Positions 32,946 through 42,224 of a DNA stretch of 64,000 nt are shown piece after piece. A program made the position numbers and the translations under genes. Below the pieces are notes generated by a model. The model had not been told where the DNA came from, made no database searches, and saw only the letters and a list, made by a program, of their open reading frames with translations. Position 1 is the stretch's first letter. Every line of letters begins with the position of its first letter. Source of the DNA: Bradyrhizobium japonicum USDA 6 (GTDB lineage: Bacteria > Pseudomonadota > Alphaproteobacteria > Rhizobiales > Xanthobacteraceae); assembly GCF_000284375.1 (NCBI RefSeq), contig NC_017249.1, forward strand, positions 5,248,001 to 5,312,000. Direction: 5' to 3'.

Positions 32946-33207
32946 GCGTCAGCTCTCGATGTCCCCCGGGCCCATCCGGCGCCGAGTCTGCTTAACGGAC
33001 GGTAAACATCTCTGCCTAGCTGATTTGGCTGGCGCGGCGCTGGTGCGCGCCGTGCCCACGCCCTGGCTGTGGCGCACCACCGCGCAGGCTTGACGGCCTC
33101 GGCCTTCCGGGAGGAAGATTCAAATGATCCTAAACTGACGAGAAGCACGGAGACGTTCGCTCCCAGCCAGTCCGATTCTCCTCAGCGAAAACGCATTGGA
33201 GCTGACC

Positions 33208-33522
33208 ATGACCACGTTCGACAAGCGCGAGCAGGGCTTTGAGGCCAAATTCGCCCACGACGAGGAATTCATGTTCAAGGCCACGGCCCGGTCCAACAAG
33301 CTGCTCGGGCTCTGGGCCGCAGGCCAGCTCGGGCTCAGCGGCGATGCCGCGGCAAGTTACGCAACGGCGCTGGTGACGGACAATCTGGAGAGCCAGACCG
33401 ACGATGTCGTGGCCAAGGTGTCTGGCGATCTTGCCGCCAAGGGCGTCGCGCGCGAACAGGTCGCGCAGAAGCTTCAGGAGTGCCTGCACCAGGCGCTCGC
33501 GCAACTCGAAGCAGACAAGTAG
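33208..33522 (+). CDS. F1Fo-ATPase inhibitor zeta subunit (DUF1476)
   Basis: 104 residues from ATG 33208 (GGAG eight bases upstream). It matches the alphaproteobacterial zeta subunit/DUF1476 along its whole length: MTTFDKREQGFEAKFAHDEE, then FKATARSNKLLGLWAA, and later DLAAKGVAREQVAQKL. The N-terminal helix of zeta inserts into F1 and blocks ATP hydrolysis. An in-frame ATG at 33196 would add four residues but has a poorer site. It is a lineage marker for alphaproteobacteria. Confidence 0.95.
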   Translation: MTTFDKREQGFEAKFAHDEEFMFKATARSNKLLGLWAAGQLGLSGDAAASYATALVTDNLESQTDDVVAKVSGDLAAKGVAREQVAQKLQECLHQALAQLEADK

Positions 33523-33538
33523 AAGGCGGCCTCGCGCC

Positions 33539-34117
33539 TCACTCGGCGTGCCTGCGCATGCCCGAATCGCTGAGCTTGTCGACGAAGGCGATGCCGAGCG
33601 CCGAGACGATGAAGGTGAGGTGGATCAGCACCTGCCACATCACGCCAGTCTCGGTAAAGCCGGCGCGGTTCGAGCCGAGATTGCCCGCCTCGATGAAGGT
33701 CCGCAGCAGCGCGATCGAGGAGATGCCGATGATGGCCATGGCGAGCTTGATCTTGAGCACGCTCGCATTGACGTGGCCGAGCCATTCCGGCTCGTCGGGA
33801 TGGCCCTGGAGGTCGAGCCGCGAAACGAAGGTTTCGTAGCCGCCGACGATGACCATCACGAGCAGGTTGGAGATCATCACGACGTCGATGAGCGCCAGCA
33901 CGCTCATCATGATCTGCTGCTCGGTGAGGTCGATCGCGTGCCAGGAGAGATGCCAGAGCTCCTTGAGGAACAGCACGATGTAGACGCATTGCGCCACGAT
34001 CAGTCCGAGATAGAGCGGCAGTTGCAGCCAGCGCGAGCCGAAGATGATCATCGGGAGCGCGCCCAAACGCGGCGACGGCGGGCGGGGTCCGGTCTTGGGT
34101 GCAGGCTCAACCGACAT
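33539..34117 (-). CDS. UPF0114/TIGR00645 family membrane protein
   Basis: 192 residues with three to four membrane helices ([85 protein letters not shown]), matching the YqhA/UPF0114 family in size and order. The [14 protein letters not shown] segment is the family signature. Function is unknown. A second, more divergent member is encoded at 60523-61038. It converges on the zeta subunit gene with a 16-bp gap. Confidence 0.85.
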   Translation of the reverse strand: MSVEPAPKTGPRPPSPRLGALPMIIFGSRWLQLPLYLGLIVAQCVYIVLFLKELWHLSWHAIDLTEQQIMMSVLALIDVVMISNLLVMVIVGGYETFVSRLDLQGHPDEPEWLGHVNASVLKIKLAMAIIGISSIALLRTFIEAGNLGSNRAGFTETGVMWQVLIHLTFIVSALGIAFVDKLSDSGMRRHAE

Positions 34118-34277
34118 TCAGGCAGCATCCTCGCGAGCTGAAACGATCTCGCCTTCATGTAACCCGACAAGATGGCCGGTGGAAGACGGCCAAGCCGCCC
34201 GGCTGCCGACAGATCGCGCAGTCTCGTGCTACCGTGCCGAACGGCCAAAGAGCCAGGGCTTGAATCGGGAGGCGGGG

Positions 34278-34568
34278 GTGTCTTGGAGCGGCTTCGGCAA
34301 AGGGCTCGGCGGCATCGCGGTCGCCGTCGCAATTGTGGTTGGCGCCGGTGGCGCAGAGGTCTCGGCGACACCGCTGACGCCGTTTCGCTACGAGGCGCAG
34401 GCGCAACGTCATTGCCCGCACGATCAGGTAGTCTGGCTCGATTTCAGGAAAGGCGTCTATTACGGCAAGAGCCAGAAGCGGTACGGCCAGGGTTTCGACG
34501 GCAGCTTCGTCTGCCTGAGCGAGGCCCGCGATGGCCTTTATCGCCGCTCGTTATTGGGCCTGCGCTGA
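34278..34568 (+). CDS. Secreted small protein (96 aa)
   Basis: GTG 34278 follows GGGAGGCGGG and opens a signal-like segment GLGGIAVAVAIVVGAGGAEVSATPL. The mature part contains AQRHCPHDQVVWLDFRKGVYYGKSQKRYGQGFDGSFVCLSEA, a two-cysteine module seen in short periplasmic proteins that start CP.D.VVW....G.Y. Function unknown. TTG 34260 is an alternative start. Confidence 0.65.
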   Translation: MSWSGFGKGLGGIAVAVAIVVGAGGAEVSATPLTPFRYEAQAQRHCPHDQVVWLDFRKGVYYGKSQKRYGQGFDGSFVCLSEARDGLYRRSLLGLR

Positions 34569-34600
34569 GCAGTGCGTGATTCGGAAAGTTTGGAGGACGG

Positions 34601-34729
34601 CTATTTCCGGTCGGGCAGCTTCACCGGCACGTGCGGGGAGGTGCTGATCACCCGGGGGCTTCCGTCGGGATAGGTGCGGTCGCCGCGGATCAGCGATTCC
34701 AGAACCAGAAAAAATTTCTCAGCAAGCAT
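34601..34729 (-). CDS. Micro-protein (42 aa)
   Basis: MLAEKFFLVLESLIRGD followed by GSPRVISTSPHVPVKLPDRK. The hydrophobic helix at the start and the conserved-looking tail PHVPVKLP are typical of a Bradyrhizobium micro-protein family I recall, function unknown. The upstream base run (GAGGGTGACGCAA before ATG) includes a GAGGGTG ribosome site. Confidence 0.6.
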   Translation of the reverse strand: MLAEKFFLVLESLIRGDRTYPDGSPRVISTSPHVPVKLPDRK

Positions 34730-34885
34730 TTGCGTCACCCTCGTTGGTGATGGCCTCTTGAAATGAGTCGAGGCGCCGAACGCAGAAATTCAATCAACTA
34801 AACGGGAGCAGGGTAATACCGGACAGCGCTATATGCTGCATCGCGGTGTGGTTGTAATTAGAAAGCAATAGAGTGGTGGTGGTGC

Positions 34886-34984
34886 TCAGCCGAAGGCCAG
34901 TGCCACGAGGCTCGAGCAGAGAAGAACCAAGCCGCCGGCGGTCAGTGCCAGGAAGCCATCGGATACGAAGTCATGGTTGCGCAT
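34886..34984 (-). CDS. Single-span membrane micro-protein (32 aa)
   Basis: MRNHDFVSDGFLALTAGGLVLLCSSLVALAFG: an eight-residue polar start and one hydrophobic helix. Preceded by GGCAGGTG. Function unknown; coding is supported only by composition and position in a row of micro-ORFs on the same strand. Confidence 0.4.
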   Translation of the reverse strand: MRNHDFVSDGFLALTAGGLVLLCSSLVALAFG

Positions 34985-35086
34985 GGGACACCTGCCGCTC
35001 TCGTGTTCGATGCTCGGTCGGATCGATTAAGATTGTCCGAACGTGCCGTCCTGAAGAGGTGATCCTTGCCGTCCGCCCGAATGCCC

Positions 35087-35176
35087 TCAGGCCCTCGTGC
35101 GGTAACCTTCAAACGCATGGGCCAGGAAAATCCCCGCGCTTACCAGACCCATCAGTGCCGAAACCGTCTCGATCAT
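35087..35176 (-). CDS. Single-span membrane micro-protein (29 aa)
   Basis: MIETVSALMGLVSAGIFLAHAFEGYRTRA, with one membrane helix and a basic end. I recall nearly identical short proteins in Bradyrhizobium genomes. The ribosome site is weak (CTGGA). Function unknown. Confidence 0.5.
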   Translation of the reverse strand: MIETVSALMGLVSAGIFLAHAFEGYRTRA

Positions 35177-35535
35177 CGTCAAATTCCAGTTCGCCCCTGC
35201 AGCCGAGAAAACGCGTGCGGCCTTGCACAGTCAAAAGAATTCCAGTGAGCCACAAGACAATGGGGGTGGAGTGAGGATTTGGCGCAACAGAATGTCCAGG
35301 AGTGGCACAGAGCAGGGTGCCTGCGCTCCGTAGATCAACGGTGGAGAGACGAACGTCCCGTTTACCATCCCGGCGTGAACGCTGTGGGCTCCCCATTTCC
35401 GCCGTGTTCGGGTTGCGTTATCCTTACTGCTTCCGACGCGGTGGTGGGCCGCCTCGGATTTTGGGACCGGACAGCGCTCCCCCGTAGCCAAAGCGGGGGT
35501 TGGGTACGCCTCCGGCGAAGTGGTATTTGGGGCGC
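35177..35535. other. Upstream region of rlpA
   Basis: About 360 bp with no convincing gene or tRNA. It must carry the rlpA promoter. I could not pick out a reliable -35/-10 pair. Confidence 0.4.
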
Positions 35536-36468
35536 ATGGGGATCCGACGGTCAGATTCGGTTTTGCGGGCCGCACGCGGTATTGCCGCGGTCGCGACCTG
35601 CCTCGCGCTTGCCAATTGCGCCTCCTCGAACAAGTTCGCCAGCCGGGTCGATCCGAAATACGGCGTGTCCTCGAGCCCGCGGGTCGTGGCGTTTGGGGAT
35701 CCGGTTCCGAAAGGCGGCGGCACCTACCGAGTCGGCAAGCCCTACGTTGTGGCCGGCCGGACCTACGTGCCGGAGGAGGACGTCAACTACCGCGCCGAGG
35801 GTATGGCGTCCTGGTACGGCGACGATTTCCACGGCCGCCTGACCGCCAATGGCGAAGTGTTCGACATGACCTCGCTGACGGCGGCGCATCCGACCCTGCC
35901 GATGCCGTCCTATGCGAGGGTGACCAATATCTCGAACGGCAAATCGCTGATCGTGCGCGTCAACGACCGCGGGCCCTATCACGGCAACCGGCTCATCGAC
36001 GTCTCGAACAAAGCCGCTGAACTCCTTGAATTCAAAGGCAATGGCGTCGCCAAGGTCCGTGTCGAATATGTCGGCCGGGCGCCGCTGGAAGGCTCCGACG
36101 ACCGCCAGCTGATGGCGACCCTGCGTACCGGAATCCCGGCGCCGTCGCCCTCGATGGTGCGGGTTGCCTCGGCAAGGCCCTTCGTGCCGGAGCTGCCATC
36201 GTCGAACCGCGGCGCCATTCGCGGCGAGGTTCCGACGCCGGAAGGGCGGCCCTATAATCTCGGCAACACCTCCGCCGACATGGCGTCGCTCAACGCGACC
36301 TCGGAGGTGTCGGCATCGAGCCGCAGCCGGGGCCGAGGCCGGGCGCTCCAGAACGCGCGCGCCGTGTCCTATGACGAGGATGGCCGCTACGCGACCGAGA
36401 ACGCGCCGTCATCGGCCGACGGCGCCGCCGAGGCCCGCAGCATCCTGAGCGGCCGCGGCCTCTACTAG
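35536..36468 (+). CDS. rlpA: RlpA-family septal ring lytic transglycosylase (lipoprotein)
   Basis: 310 residues from ATG 35536 (GGGGCG upstream). The lipoprotein signal ends in the lipobox LANC near residue 28. The double-psi beta-barrel domain is clear: EGMASWYGDDFHGRLTANGEVFDMTSLTAAHPTLP (about 85-120), SLIVRVNDRGPYHGNRLIDVS (about 138-158). RlpA cleaves denuded peptidoglycan strands at the septum. The C-terminal 100 residues are low-complexity, and no SPOR domain is visible. In related genomes rlpA is usually just before dacC-tmk; here about 8 kb separates them. Confidence 0.9.
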   Translation: MGIRRSDSVLRAARGIAAVATCLALANCASSNKFASRVDPKYGVSSSPRVVAFGDPVPKGGGTYRVGKPYVVAGRTYVPEEDVNYRAEGMASWYGDDFHGRLTANGEVFDMTSLTAAHPTLPMPSYARVTNISNGKSLIVRVNDRGPYHGNRLIDVSNKAAELLEFKGNGVAKVRVEYVGRAPLEGSDDRQLMATLRTGIPAPSPSMVRVASARPFVPELPSSNRGAIRGEVPTPEGRPYNLGNTSADMASLNATSEVSASSRSRGRGRALQNARAVSYDEDGRYATENAPSSADGAAEARSILSGRGLY

Positions 36469-36491
36469 GTACCAAGCCAGCAAATCCGGCG

Positions 36492-36508
36492 AGCGGCGTA
36501 GCGCCGCT
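36492..36508. terminator. Possible bidirectional terminator
   Basis: AGCGGCG-TAG-CGCCGCT, a 7-bp GC hairpin between the convergent rlpA and autotransporter genes. No T-run follows on either strand, so it is a weak call. Confidence 0.3.
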
Positions 36509-36530
36509 GGCCCGTCGTCGCGCCCGGGGA

Positions 36531-39500
36531 TCAGAACGGGATGCGGGCGCGTCCCGTGAACGTCCAGATCTGCGTGTTGCTGCCGATGCCGCCGAGTTCG
36601 GCGCCGAAGCCGACCGTGGTGCCGCCCGCCAGCCTTGCGCCGACGCCGCCCGTGACGCGGGCTGACCAGCCCTGGAGCAATGGTGTCGAAGCGAGCGGGA
36701 TGCCGCCCGCAGCAACGATCGCGGCCGCATCGTCCTGCGTGAAGTAATAGTCGGCAAAGACGCCGGCATAGGGCACCAGCAGCACACTATCGAGCCACGG
36801 CACGGGATAGGAGACCCTGTTGCCGGCAGACGCGCGGCCGCTCGAGAAGGTGCGGGCCGCCTGCGGGGTGCCGAGCGAGTCGACATAGGCATTTTCCCGC
36901 TCCCAGATAGCGTAGACCTTGGCCGATGGTTCGATATTGAGATTGGCCCAGCTGTAGCTGCCGGTGAAGCCGGTCGCGAAAATCCAGCGATTGCCGTTGA
37001 AATTGCCCTGGGCCGTGCCGGCGGTGCCGTCATAGCCGATGCCGGAATAGGTCACGGCCACGTCGTAACGCAGCGTCGGGATGATCTTCCAGCCGAGATA
37101 GGCGCCGACGGTCCAGCCGTCGCCCTTCAGCTTTCCGTTGATGTCGGTCTGGGTGTAGCTGAAGTTCTCGTAGCCGCCGGTCACACCGACCAGCAAATTG
37201 GGTCTCGCCCGGTAGGTCAGTCCGGACAGCAGGTTGATCTGCTGGCCGAAGAGCGTGGCCTGGGTTGCTCCCTGACCGATGTTGCCGGACGAGCCCCATT
37301 GATCGATGCCGGTGCCGCGCACGTCGATCCAGAACAGCCAGTCCTTCTGCTCCCTGAAGCGCACAGCCGGTGCCTTGGTCGGCGCCGCCCGATCGATCGC
37401 GGCGAAGGCGTCATCGATCCGCGAGGAGCCGCGCCCGCGGCCGCCGGTCCGGCCGGAGCCGCCGTCGCCCGAATAGGCGTTCAAACTTTGAGAACCGGCC
37501 TGCTGACCGGATTTTGGCTTGTCGTCCTCATCGCCGTCGGGCGCGGCGGCGAAATTGACGCGCAGCCCGCCCGCGCCTGGCGTGATGTATTGCCCGCCGT
37601 CGCTGAACCCTTCGGAAATCGCGGTGTCGATCGAACCGGAGATCGCCTGTCCCGAGCTCTGCGCCACGATCTTGGTGACGTTGAGCTGGAGGGCGCGCAG
37701 CTTGGCGCTGTCGGCGGGAATGTCGACCGACTGGTTCAGGGCCGGCGAGGTCGAGGCGTTGAAGGCCACACTGCGGTTGTAGGTTGCCGTGATGCTGTGA
37801 TTGCCGACGGCGAGCGTGGTCGTGGCAAAGGTGGCGACACCGGCCGACAGGGGAGACGTGCCGATCGGCGTGCCGCCGTCGTTGAAAGTGACCGTTCCCG
37901 TCGGCGTTCCGCCCGGGCTGTTCACCTTGGCCGTGAACGTTACAGACTCGCCGTAGCTGCTCGGATTCTTCGACGAGGTGAGCTCCGTGGTCGTCGTCGC
38001 GGACAGATAGGTGAACCTGTCTGCCGCCGAGGTCGGCGACGTCCCTCCGGCCGTCGTCACGGTGACATCGACCGTGCCGGCGCCGGGCGGCGAGGTTGCC
38101 GTGATCGACGTTGCCGAATTGACCGTGAAGCTGGTCGCGTTGTTGGCGCCGAACTTCACTGCGGTGGCGCCGGTGAATCCGGTCCCCGTGATCGCCACGG
38201 AGATGCCGCCGATCGCGGATCCGGAGTTCGGTGAGATCGAGCCGACCGTCGGTGCCGGCGTGTAGCTGAATTGATCCGATGCCGATGTGGCGGATGTTCC
38301 GCCTGGTGTCGTCACGGTGATATCGACGGTGCCGGCGCCGGCCGGCGAGACCGCGGTGATCGAGGTTGCCGAATTGACAGTGAAGCTGGTCGCATTGGTT
38401 GCGCCGAACTTCACCGCGGTGGCTCCGGACAGCGCGGTGCCCGTGATGGTGACCGACGTGCCACCCGTCGTCGAGCCCGCATTCGGCGCAACCGACGTCA
38501 CCGCCGGCGTCGCGGCGTAGCTGAACTGATCCGCCGCGGAGGAGGCCGACGTTCCGCCCACCGTCGTGACCCTGACGTCCACGGTGCCGGTCCCAGCAGG
38601 CGATGTCGCGGTGATCTGGGTTGCCGAATTGACGGTGAAGCCAGCCGCCGCCGTAGCGCCGAACGTCACGGCCGTTGCGCCCGACAGATTGGCGCCGGTG
38701 ATCGTGACAATGGTGCCGCCGGCCAGGGGGCCGCTTGTCGGCGAAATCGACGTGACGGAGGGAGCGCCGGCATAGGTGAACTGATCCGCGGCCGAGGTTG
38801 CGGAGGTCCCGCCAGGGGTCGTCACCCTGACGTCCACCGCGCCGGTCCCGGCCGGCGAGGTCGCGGTGATCGAGGTCGCGGAATTGAACGTGAAGCCGGC
38901 CGCGGCCGTACCGCCGAATGACACGGCCGTGACGCCGGTGAAGTTGGTGCCGGTGATCGTCACCGACGTCCCGCCGGCCGCCGGACCTGTGGTCGGGGAG
39001 ATCGAGGTGACGGTGGGAGCGGCAATATAGGTGAACTGGTCCGCCGCGGATGTTGCCGACGTCCCGCCGGCCGTCGTCACCCTGATGTCGATCGTGCTGG
39101 TTCCTGCCGGCGATGTCGCGGTGATCTGGGTCGCCGAATTGACCGTGAAGCCAGTCGCAGCCGTTGCCCCGAACGCCACAGCCGTCGCGCCTGTGAAGTT
39201 GGTGCCGGTGATGGTTACGGTGGTGCCGCCAGCGCCCGGACCCGAGGTCGGCGAAATCGAAGTGACCGTCGGTGCCGGAATATAAGTGAATTGATCGGCT
39301 GCTGACGTTGCCGATGTTCCGCCCACGGTCGTCACCGTGATGTCGACCGTGCCAGTGCCTGCAGGCGAGGTCGCGGTGATCTGGGTCGCCGAATTGACCG
39401 CGAAACCAGTTGCCGCTGTTGCGCCGAACGTGACCGCAGTTGCGCCGGAGAGGTTCGTGCCGGTGATGATCACGGTCGTGCCGCCGGTCTGCGGGCCTGA

Positions 39501-41198
39501 TGTCGGCGAGATCGATGTTACGGTTGGCGGACCAGCATAGGTGAACTGATCAGCCGCCGAGATCGCAGACGTCCCGCCAGGGGTCGTCACCCTGACGTCC
39601 ACCGCGCCGGTCCCGGCCGGCGAGGTCGCGGTGATCGAGGTCGCGGAATTGAACGTGAAGCCGGCCGCAGCCGTACCGCCGAATGACACGGCCGTTACGC
39701 CGGTGAAGTTGGTGCCGGTGATCGTCACCGACGTCCCGCCGGCCGCCGGACCTGTTGTCGGGGAGATCGAGGTGACGGCGGGAGCGGCAATATAGGTGAA
39801 CTGGTCCGCCGCGGATGTTGCCGACGTCCCGCCGGCCGTCGTCACTCGGACATCCACGGTGTTGGTCCCGGCCGGAGATGTCGCGGTGATCTGGGTCGCC
39901 GAATTGACGGTGAAGCCGGCCGCGGCCGTTGCCCCGAACGTCACGGCCGTCGCGCCTGTGAAGTTGGTGCCGGTGATGGTCACGGTGGTCCCGCCGCCAC
40001 CCGGGCCCGTCGTCGGCGAGATCGATGTGACGGTGGGCGCGGCTACATAGGTGAACTGGTCGGAGGCCGTGGTCGCGGATGTCCCGCCTACTGTCGTGAC
40101 GGTGACGTCGACGGTGCCCGTTCCGGCAGGCGCGGTGGCCGTGATCTGGGTATTGGAATTGACCATGTAGCTCGCGGCATTGATGGCGCCGAACTTCACG
40201 CCGGCGGCGCCTGTGGTCGTACTGAAATTCGTGCCGGTGATGATCACCGATGTGCCGCCACCGGTTGGACCTGACGTCGGCGATATCGAGGTTACGGTCG
40301 GCGGAGCGACGTAGGTGAACTGGTCCGCCGCCGACGTCGGCGATGTCGAGCCGTTTGTGACCGTGACGTCGACGGCGCCGGCGGACCCGGCCGGTGCGGT
40401 TGCCGTGATCTGCGTGTTGGAATTGACAGTATAGCTCGTCGCGTTGGTGGCGCCGAACTTGACGCCGCCCGCGCCGGTCGTGCCGGTGAAGTTGGTGCCG
40501 GTGATCACGACCGAAGTGCCGCCCGCGAGCGGCCCGGACGTCGGCGAGATCGACGTTACTGTGGGGCTGGGCAGATTGATCGTGAAAACGAAGGGGGTGT
40601 TCGCGATCGAACTGCCGGGGCAGCTTGCGGTGAAATCGCTGCAGCCCGGCGCGAAATAGAGCGTGATCGAGTCGGCTCCGCTACCCGTCTTGCTGTTCAG
40701 CGTAATGTCGATCTCGGCCTGGCCGGCGTTCGCGGTCTGACCGTTCTGGTTCGGGTTCGTCGGATGAAACGTATAGGTCGCCTTCGCCGTCGTCGGATTG
40801 TAGTCGGCGGCGGTGAGCTGCTGGTTGCCCGAATTGGTGCCGCTCGAATTGGCGATCGGCGCGTTGTAAAAGGAATCGGTGCCGGGGACAGAAAAAAGGC
40901 CCCATACGACGGAGTCGTCGGCAGGTGCGGAGGCCGTGCCGACAGTGAAACACAAGCGGTAGACTTGACCGACTGACGTGAAGTTCACGGTCACGCCCGA
41001 TGTGGAATTCGTCGTTTGATCGCAAGCCGCGTTCGCCGCGGCCATCGCGCCGAGCATCACGACGGCCGCGATGCAGATGCGTTGAGCCGCCCGCCAGAGA
41101 GAGCGAACTATCCGCGAAGGCATAGCTCCACCATCGCGTGCCGGGACCTCCAATTCCCCGATTATCTCTGGATCGGCCACCGCAATGGCGTGACTCAC
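36531..41198 (-). CDS. Giant IPT/TIG-repeat autotransporter
   Basis: 1555 residues from GTG 41198 (AAGGGGG upstream); ATG 41123 is an alternative that starts right at the signal sequence MPSRIVRSLWRAAQRICIAAVVMLGAMAAANA. An N-terminal beta domain (about 60-215) precedes ten IPT/TIG repeats of about 85 residues (PTVTSISPTSGPxxGGTxVxITGTN ... ADQFTY), then an Ig-like domain (SYGESVTFTAKVNSPGG). A linker with SGDGGSGRTGGRGRG leads to an autotransporter beta-barrel ending in the outer-membrane signature ...RARIPF with terminal Phe. It should be surface-displayed and adhesin-like. Units 3-5 and 6-8 are a recent duplication. Confidence 0.9.
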   Translation of the reverse strand: MSHAIAVADPEIIGELEVPARDGGAMPSRIVRSLWRAAQRICIAAVVMLGAMAAANAACDQTTNSTSGVTVNFTSVGQVYRLCFTVGTASAPADDSVVWGLFSVPGTDSFYNAPIANSSGTNSGNQQLTAADYNPTTAKATYTFHPTNPNQNGQTANAGQAEIDITLNSKTGSGADSITLYFAPGCSDFTASCPGSSIANTPFVFTINLPSPTVTSISPTSGPLAGGTSVVITGTNFTGTTGAGGVKFGATNATSYTVNSNTQITATAPAGSAGAVDVTVTNGSTSPTSAADQFTYVAPPTVTSISPTSGPTGGGTSVIITGTNFSTTTGAAGVKFGAINAASYMVNSNTQITATAPAGTGTVDVTVTTVGGTSATTASDQFTYVAAPTVTSISPTTGPGGGGTTVTITGTNFTGATAVTFGATAAAGFTVNSATQITATSPAGTNTVDVRVTTAGGTSATSAADQFTYIAAPAVTSISPTTGPAAGGTSVTITGTNFTGVTAVSFGGTAAAGFTFNSATSITATSPAGTGAVDVRVTTPGGTSAISAADQFTYAGPPTVTSISPTSGPQTGGTTVIITGTNLSGATAVTFGATAATGFAVNSATQITATSPAGTGTVDITVTTVGGTSATSAADQFTYIPAPTVTSISPTSGPGAGGTTVTITGTNFTGATAVAFGATAATGFTVNSATQITATSPAGTSTIDIRVTTAGGTSATSAADQFTYIAAPTVTSISPTTGPAAGGTSVTITGTNFTGVTAVSFGGTAAAGFTFNSATSITATSPAGTGAVDVRVTTPGGTSATSAADQFTYAGAPSVTSISPTSGPLAGGTIVTITGANLSGATAVTFGATAAAGFTVNSATQITATSPAGTGTVDVRVTTVGGTSASSAADQFSYAATPAVTSVAPNAGSTTGGTSVTITGTALSGATAVKFGATNATSFTVNSATSITAVSPAGAGTVDITVTTPGGTSATSASDQFSYTPAPTVGSISPNSGSAIGGISVAITGTGFTGATAVKFGANNATSFTVNSATSITATSPPGAGTVDVTVTTAGGTSPTSAADRFTYLSATTTTELTSSKNPSSYGESVTFTAKVNSPGGTPTGTVTFNDGGTPIGTSPLSAGVATFATTTLAVGNHSITATYNRSVAFNASTSPALNQSVDIPADSAKLRALQLNVTKIVAQSSGQAISGSIDTAISEGFSDGGQYITPGAGGLRVNFAAAPDGDEDDKPKSGQQAGSQSLNAYSGDGGSGRTGGRGRGSSRIDDAFAAIDRAAPTKAPAVRFREQKDWLFWIDVRGTGIDQWGSSGNIGQGATQATLFGQQINLLSGLTYRARPNLLVGVTGGYENFSYTQTDINGKLKGDGWTVGAYLGWKIIPTLRYDVAVTYSGIGYDGTAGTAQGNFNGNRWIFATGFTGSYSWANLNIEPSAKVYAIWERENAYVDSLGTPQAARTFSSGRASAGNRVSYPVPWLDSVLLVPYAGVFADYYFTQDDAAAIVAAGGIPLASTPLLQGWSARVTGGVGARLAGGTTVGFGAELGGIGSNTQIWTFTGRARIPF
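38007..40566 (-). repeat. Ten tandem IPT/TIG repeat units (about 255 bp each)
   Basis: The units encode ten Ig-like folds in the autotransporter. Spacing is 255 bp. Segments near 38806-39070 and 39571-39835 are almost identical with an offset of exactly 765 bp (three units), showing a block duplication. Approximate outer limits. Confidence 0.8.
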
Positions 41199-41602
41199 CG
41201 GCCCCCTTGGCGGCAGCTCTCGATAGAGCAGCCGCCTTAAATCCCTGATTGTGAAATTATTCGCGTATATTCTTGCGTGTATCTAGGAGCGGAGGCTGCA
41301 CACAATTGCAAGACGGTGCAGGCCGCAACATCCCGAAAAGTCATCCTTCAGGACGACTTTACGGCGAACCGTTGCGCTGCGGCAACAACTGGGTGTGCAA
41401 GTCATGACTGCCGAAACAACGCTAGAACTATTTATGATTGTATCTATTTATAATTGTACCAACGCTTGACTGTCAGCGTGAGCTGTTGAACAATCTAGGC
41501 GAGCAAAAGATATCGAATACGCCCAGTCGTTATTCACACCACATTTGAGAAGTCGCGCATCATCAAGCGAATGCGTTCGCATGCGCGCATTTGGAGGGGA
41601 AA
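41199..41602. promoter_or_regulatory. Divergent intergenic region between autotransporter and tail-collar operon
   Basis: About 400 bp, clearly richer in A+T than the flanks (TTATTCGCGTATATTC, ATTTATAATTGTACC). It must hold promoters in both directions. A candidate for the collar operon is TTGACT (41466-41471), 17 bp, AACAAT (41489-41494), leaving a leader of about 100 nt. Confidence 0.4.
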
Positions 41603-42145
41603 TTGCCCGCAACACCCATTCTTGGGCAGATTATGCCTTTTGCCGGCTCCATCATTCCCAGGGGATGGGCCTTGTGCAACGGCGCATTGCTGTCGATCCA
41701 GCAAAACACCGCGCTGTTCTCGTTGCTCGGCACGTATTATGGCGGCAACGGCGTGACGGTGTTCGGACTGCCGAACCTGATGGGGCGCGCTATCCTTGGC
41801 GCGGACAGCCAGGGCAGCTACGTGCCGGGAATGATCAGTGGCACGACCGCGGTCAGCCTGACCACGGCCACGCTGCCGAGCCACCCGCACGGGATCCAGG
41901 CCAAGACCGATCAGGGTGGCGGTCGCGGCAACGTTGTGCCGACGGGCAACACCTTCGCAACGAACACGCTGCCTGCCGCGAATCCGACCAAGATATTCGC
42001 CGCTGCCGGCCAGCAGGAGACCCCGCTCGCCATCGGCACCAATGTCCTGAACGAAGGCGGCGGCTCGCCGCACAACAACATGCAGCCCTATCTCACGATC
42101 AGCTATCTGATCGCGCTGCAAGGCGTTTATCCGTCGCGGGACTGA
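41603..42145 (+). CDS. Phage tail-collar domain protein 1
   Basis: 180 residues from TTG 41603, chosen because GGAGGGG lies six bases upstream. Contains the tail-collar pattern: ILGQIMPFAGSIIPRGWALCNGALLSI, TYYGGNGVTVFGLPNLMGRAILG and a C-terminal HNNMQPYLTISYLIALQGVYPS. The group is often annotated as microcystin-dependent (Mdp) protein; in phages such domains fold as trimers at the tail. Three copies in a row here differ in the middle. Function in the host is unknown; display with the adjacent autotransporter is a guess. Confidence 0.85.
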   Translation: MPATPILGQIMPFAGSIIPRGWALCNGALLSIQQNTALFSLLGTYYGGNGVTVFGLPNLMGRAILGADSQGSYVPGMISGTTAVSLTTATLPSHPHGIQAKTDQGGGRGNVVPTGNTFATNTLPAANPTKIFAAAGQQETPLAIGTNVLNEGGGSPHNNMQPYLTISYLIALQGVYPSRD

Positions 42146-42224
42146 GCGCGCGCCGACGGCGGCAGGCGACAACTTTTACTCCGCACTTAGACCACGCATT
42201 CGCGACACGATTGGAAACGCGACC

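Noticed and set aside
37299..38234. Plus-strand frames under the autotransporter gene
   Set aside because: They repeat with the 255-bp unit and are antisense shadows of the IPT repeats.
38007..40566. Regular repeats as a CRISPR array
   Set aside because: Units are 255 bp, fully coding, and encode IPT/TIG domains; no short repeats with unique spacers were found anywhere in the window.
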